Translations under genes and position numbers: made by a program
Source of the DNA: Acidimicrobiia bacterium
GTDB lineage: Bacteria > Actinomycetota > Acidimicrobiia > IMCC26256 > PALSA-555
DNA length: 16,866 nucleotides
Direction of reading: 5' to 3'
NCBI GenBank assembly: GCA_017853455.1
Contig: JAFMJM010000027.1
Location: 1 to 16,866 of the forward strand
Notes under the pieces: model-generated
Told to the model about the DNA's origin: nothing
Database searches by the model: none
The model's input: the letters and a program-made list of their open reading frames with translations, nothing else
Shown: positions 15,824-16,866 of the stretch, piece after piece
Layout of the letters: the number at the start of each line of letters is the position of its first letter
How positions within the stretch are numbered: position 1 is the stretch's first letter

Positions 15824-16474
15824 TCAGCCCGTGACGAACCGGTACAGGACGTCGTAGAACGGCGAGACGATCGTGGTGATGAGCCCGGGGATCATGAACA
15901 CGAGGGCGAACACCACGAGCAGGCCGTAGGGCCGGAAGCGGTACCACGTCGGCAGCCACTCCCGGGGCAGGAACGGCTCGATGATCGCCGAGCCGTCGAG
16001 CGGCGGGATCGGCAGGAGGTTGAACAGCCCGAGGAGCAGGTTGACGACGGCGAAGTCGAACACGATCTGCAGGAGCAGGTTGGGCCCGGCGACGTCGAAC
16101 GCCCCCGCCAGCGACGAGCCCCCGTGGAGCAGCCAGCGACTGGTCAGCGCTGCGATCACGCACAGCACCAGGTTGGAGGCCGGACCGGCGAGGCTCACGA
16201 AGAGCATGTCGCGGCGCGGGTGGCGCAGCCGGGCTGGGTTGATCGGGACCGGCTTGGCGTACCCCACGATCGGCAGACCGGCGAGCGCCCCCATCGCCGG
16301 GAGCACGATCGAGCCGAACGGGTCGATGTGCGGGATGGGGTTGAGCGTCAGCCGGCCGGCGCGCCGAGCGGTGTCGTCACCGAAGTACGCCGCGGCGAGG
16401 CCGTGGCACAGCTCGTGGAGGATGATCGCGACGACCAGGCAGCCGAAGAGGATCAGCGCCTCGCGCAGCGGCAT
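15824..16474 (-). CDS. Site-2 protease family (M50) membrane metalloprotease
   Basis: M50 proteases cleave substrates inside the membrane. The 216-residue product is hydrophobic with about five or six membrane segments. Zinc ligands are visible: H20-E21-L-C-H24 (HExxH) and D160 in NLLPIPPLDGS, the family's NPDG/LDG motif. It has no PDZ domain, so it belongs to the short SpoIVFB/YwhC-like group and not the RseP/Rip1 type. Its substrate is unknown; anti-sigma or membrane proteins are the usual targets. ATG at 16474 lies 3 nt after the dksA-like stop. Short M50 genes close to trpS and scpA occur in other bacteria. Confidence 0.93.
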   Translation of the reverse strand: MPLREALILFGCLVVAIILHELCHGLAAAYFGDDTARRAGRLTLNPIPHIDPFGSIVLPAMGALAGLPIVGYAKPVPINPARLRHPRRDMLFVSLAGPASNLVLCVIAALTSRWLLHGGSSLAGAFDVAGPNLLLQIVFDFAVVNLLLGLFNLLPIPPLDGSAIIEPFLPREWLPTWYRFRPYGLLVVFALVFMIPGLITTIVSPFYDVLYRFVTG

Positions 16475-16477
16475 CGG

Positions 16478-16813
16478 TCAGTGCTTGGTGGCGGCGTTCG
16501 CGCAGTCGATGCAGAGCCGGGCCATCGGCATGGCGTCGAGCCGGGCCGGGAGGATCAGCTGCGAGCACGACTCGCAGACGCCGTAGGTGCCGGCGTCGAA
16601 CTTGGCGATGGCGTCCTCGACCTCGAGCAGCGTGTCGGAGAGGGTGCCCTGGAGCGCCTCGATCTCGCTGCGCTCGGCGGTCACCTGGCTCGTGTCGGCG
16701 AAGCCCTCGTCGAAGGTCGCGTTCTCGGTCAGACCGTGGATCTGCTCGCGGATGCGGTCGCGCTCGGCCTCGAGCTCGGAGCGCAGGCGGGGAAGGTCGG
16801 GAGTATCGGCCAT
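16478..16813 (-). CDS. DksA/TraR-family C4 zinc-finger protein
   Basis: The 111-residue product has an N-terminal coiled coil (about 7-30 and 45-72) and a C4 zinc finger (C80, C83, C101, C104) in YGVCESC and LCIDC with the family's LPARLDAMPMAR between. Proteins of this family reach into the RNA polymerase secondary channel. Between the helices lies DEGFADTSQVTAERSE, the usual actinobacterial form, which lacks the DxxDxA tip of E. coli DksA. Full DksA-like action with ppGpp is therefore doubtful. It heads the dksA-M50-HD operon. ATG at 16813 is preceded by TAGCAT at 6 nt. Confidence 0.9.
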   Translation of the reverse strand: MADTPDLPRLRSELEAERDRIREQIHGLTENATFDEGFADTSQVTAERSEIEALQGTLSDTLLEVEDAIAKFDAGTYGVCESCSQLILPARLDAMPMARLCIDCANAATKH

Positions 16814-16819
16814 CCGCCG

Positions 16820-16825
16820 ATGCTA
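16820..16825 (-). promoter_or_regulatory. -10 element TAGCAT of the dksA-M50-HD operon
   Basis: TAGCAT ends 6 nt before ATG 16813 on the minus strand, a leaderless arrangement. The bases where a -35 would lie fall at the edge of the repeat at 16842-16866 and do not resemble TTGACA. Confidence 0.55.
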
Positions 16826-16841
16826 CCCCCGCCCCCTCCCC

Positions 16842-16866
16842 CGTTGTTTGGGCGATTGTGGGGGCC
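16842..16866. repeat. Half-copy of the 15230 palindrome, cut by the window edge
   Basis: These 25 bases match 15230-15254 at 24 positions; the one change is C at 16853 for T at 15241. Only the left arm and the start of the spacer are visible. It lies 28 bp upstream of the dksA-like start codon. The complement arm should lie just beyond the window if this is a full palindrome. Confidence 0.85.

Overview
The window reads as a chromosomal segment of a very G+C-rich actinobacterium. Acidimicrobiia or a relative is my inference, based on the housekeeping gene order, GTG starts, an actinobacterial-type DksA/TraR protein and apparent leaderless promoters. Most of it is core housekeeping DNA. I see no phage, insertion sequence, CRISPR array or integrase.

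Layout from left to right. (1) Positions 1-2827, minus strand: the 5' 942 codons of a large exported parallel beta-helix protein made of two tandem 'CSLREA-like / GGA-rich helix / choice-of-anchor Q' modules. It runs into a Thr/Ser-rich tail encoded by a 15-bp tandem repeat and leaves the window before its stop. (2) A 319-bp intergenic stretch with the likely promoter of that gene, then a tRNA-Pro(GGG) gene on the minus strand. (3) 3304-6367, minus: a DUF512/radical-SAM gene, der (engA) and a small zinc-ribbon membrane protein. (4) ispH on the plus strand, head-to-head with the DUF512 gene and overlapping plsC tail-to-tail. (5) 7448-14147, minus: a compact run scpA-scpB-rluB-aroH-tyrA-aroA-cmk-plsC, mostly joined by 4-bp GTGA overlaps. 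It joins chromosome condensation, rRNA modification, the chorismate branch (chorismate mutase, prephenate dehydrogenase, EPSP synthase), CMP kinase and lysophosphatidate acylation. (6) trpS on the plus strand, divergent from scpA. (7) 15291-16813, minus: dksA/traR-like, M50 site-2 protease and an HD-domain gene.

The order scpA-scpB-rluB-...-cmk-...-der is the known actinobacterial arrangement, here enlarged by aroH-tyrA-aroA and plsC. The aroA-cmk-(plsC)-ispH neighbourhood is also conserved in many bacteria, but ispH is inverted here.

Two regulatory patterns stand out. Six operon heads carry a TANNNT hexamer 6-8 nt before the start codon, as expected for leaderless transcripts; this also settles the DUF512-gene start. 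A 22-bp perfect palindrome between trpS and the HD gene has a second, nearly identical half-copy beside the dksA promoter at the right window edge. The most unusual protein is the two-module beta-helix surface protein, but it belongs to a recognisable architecture. I do not see a clearly new defence or metabolic system.
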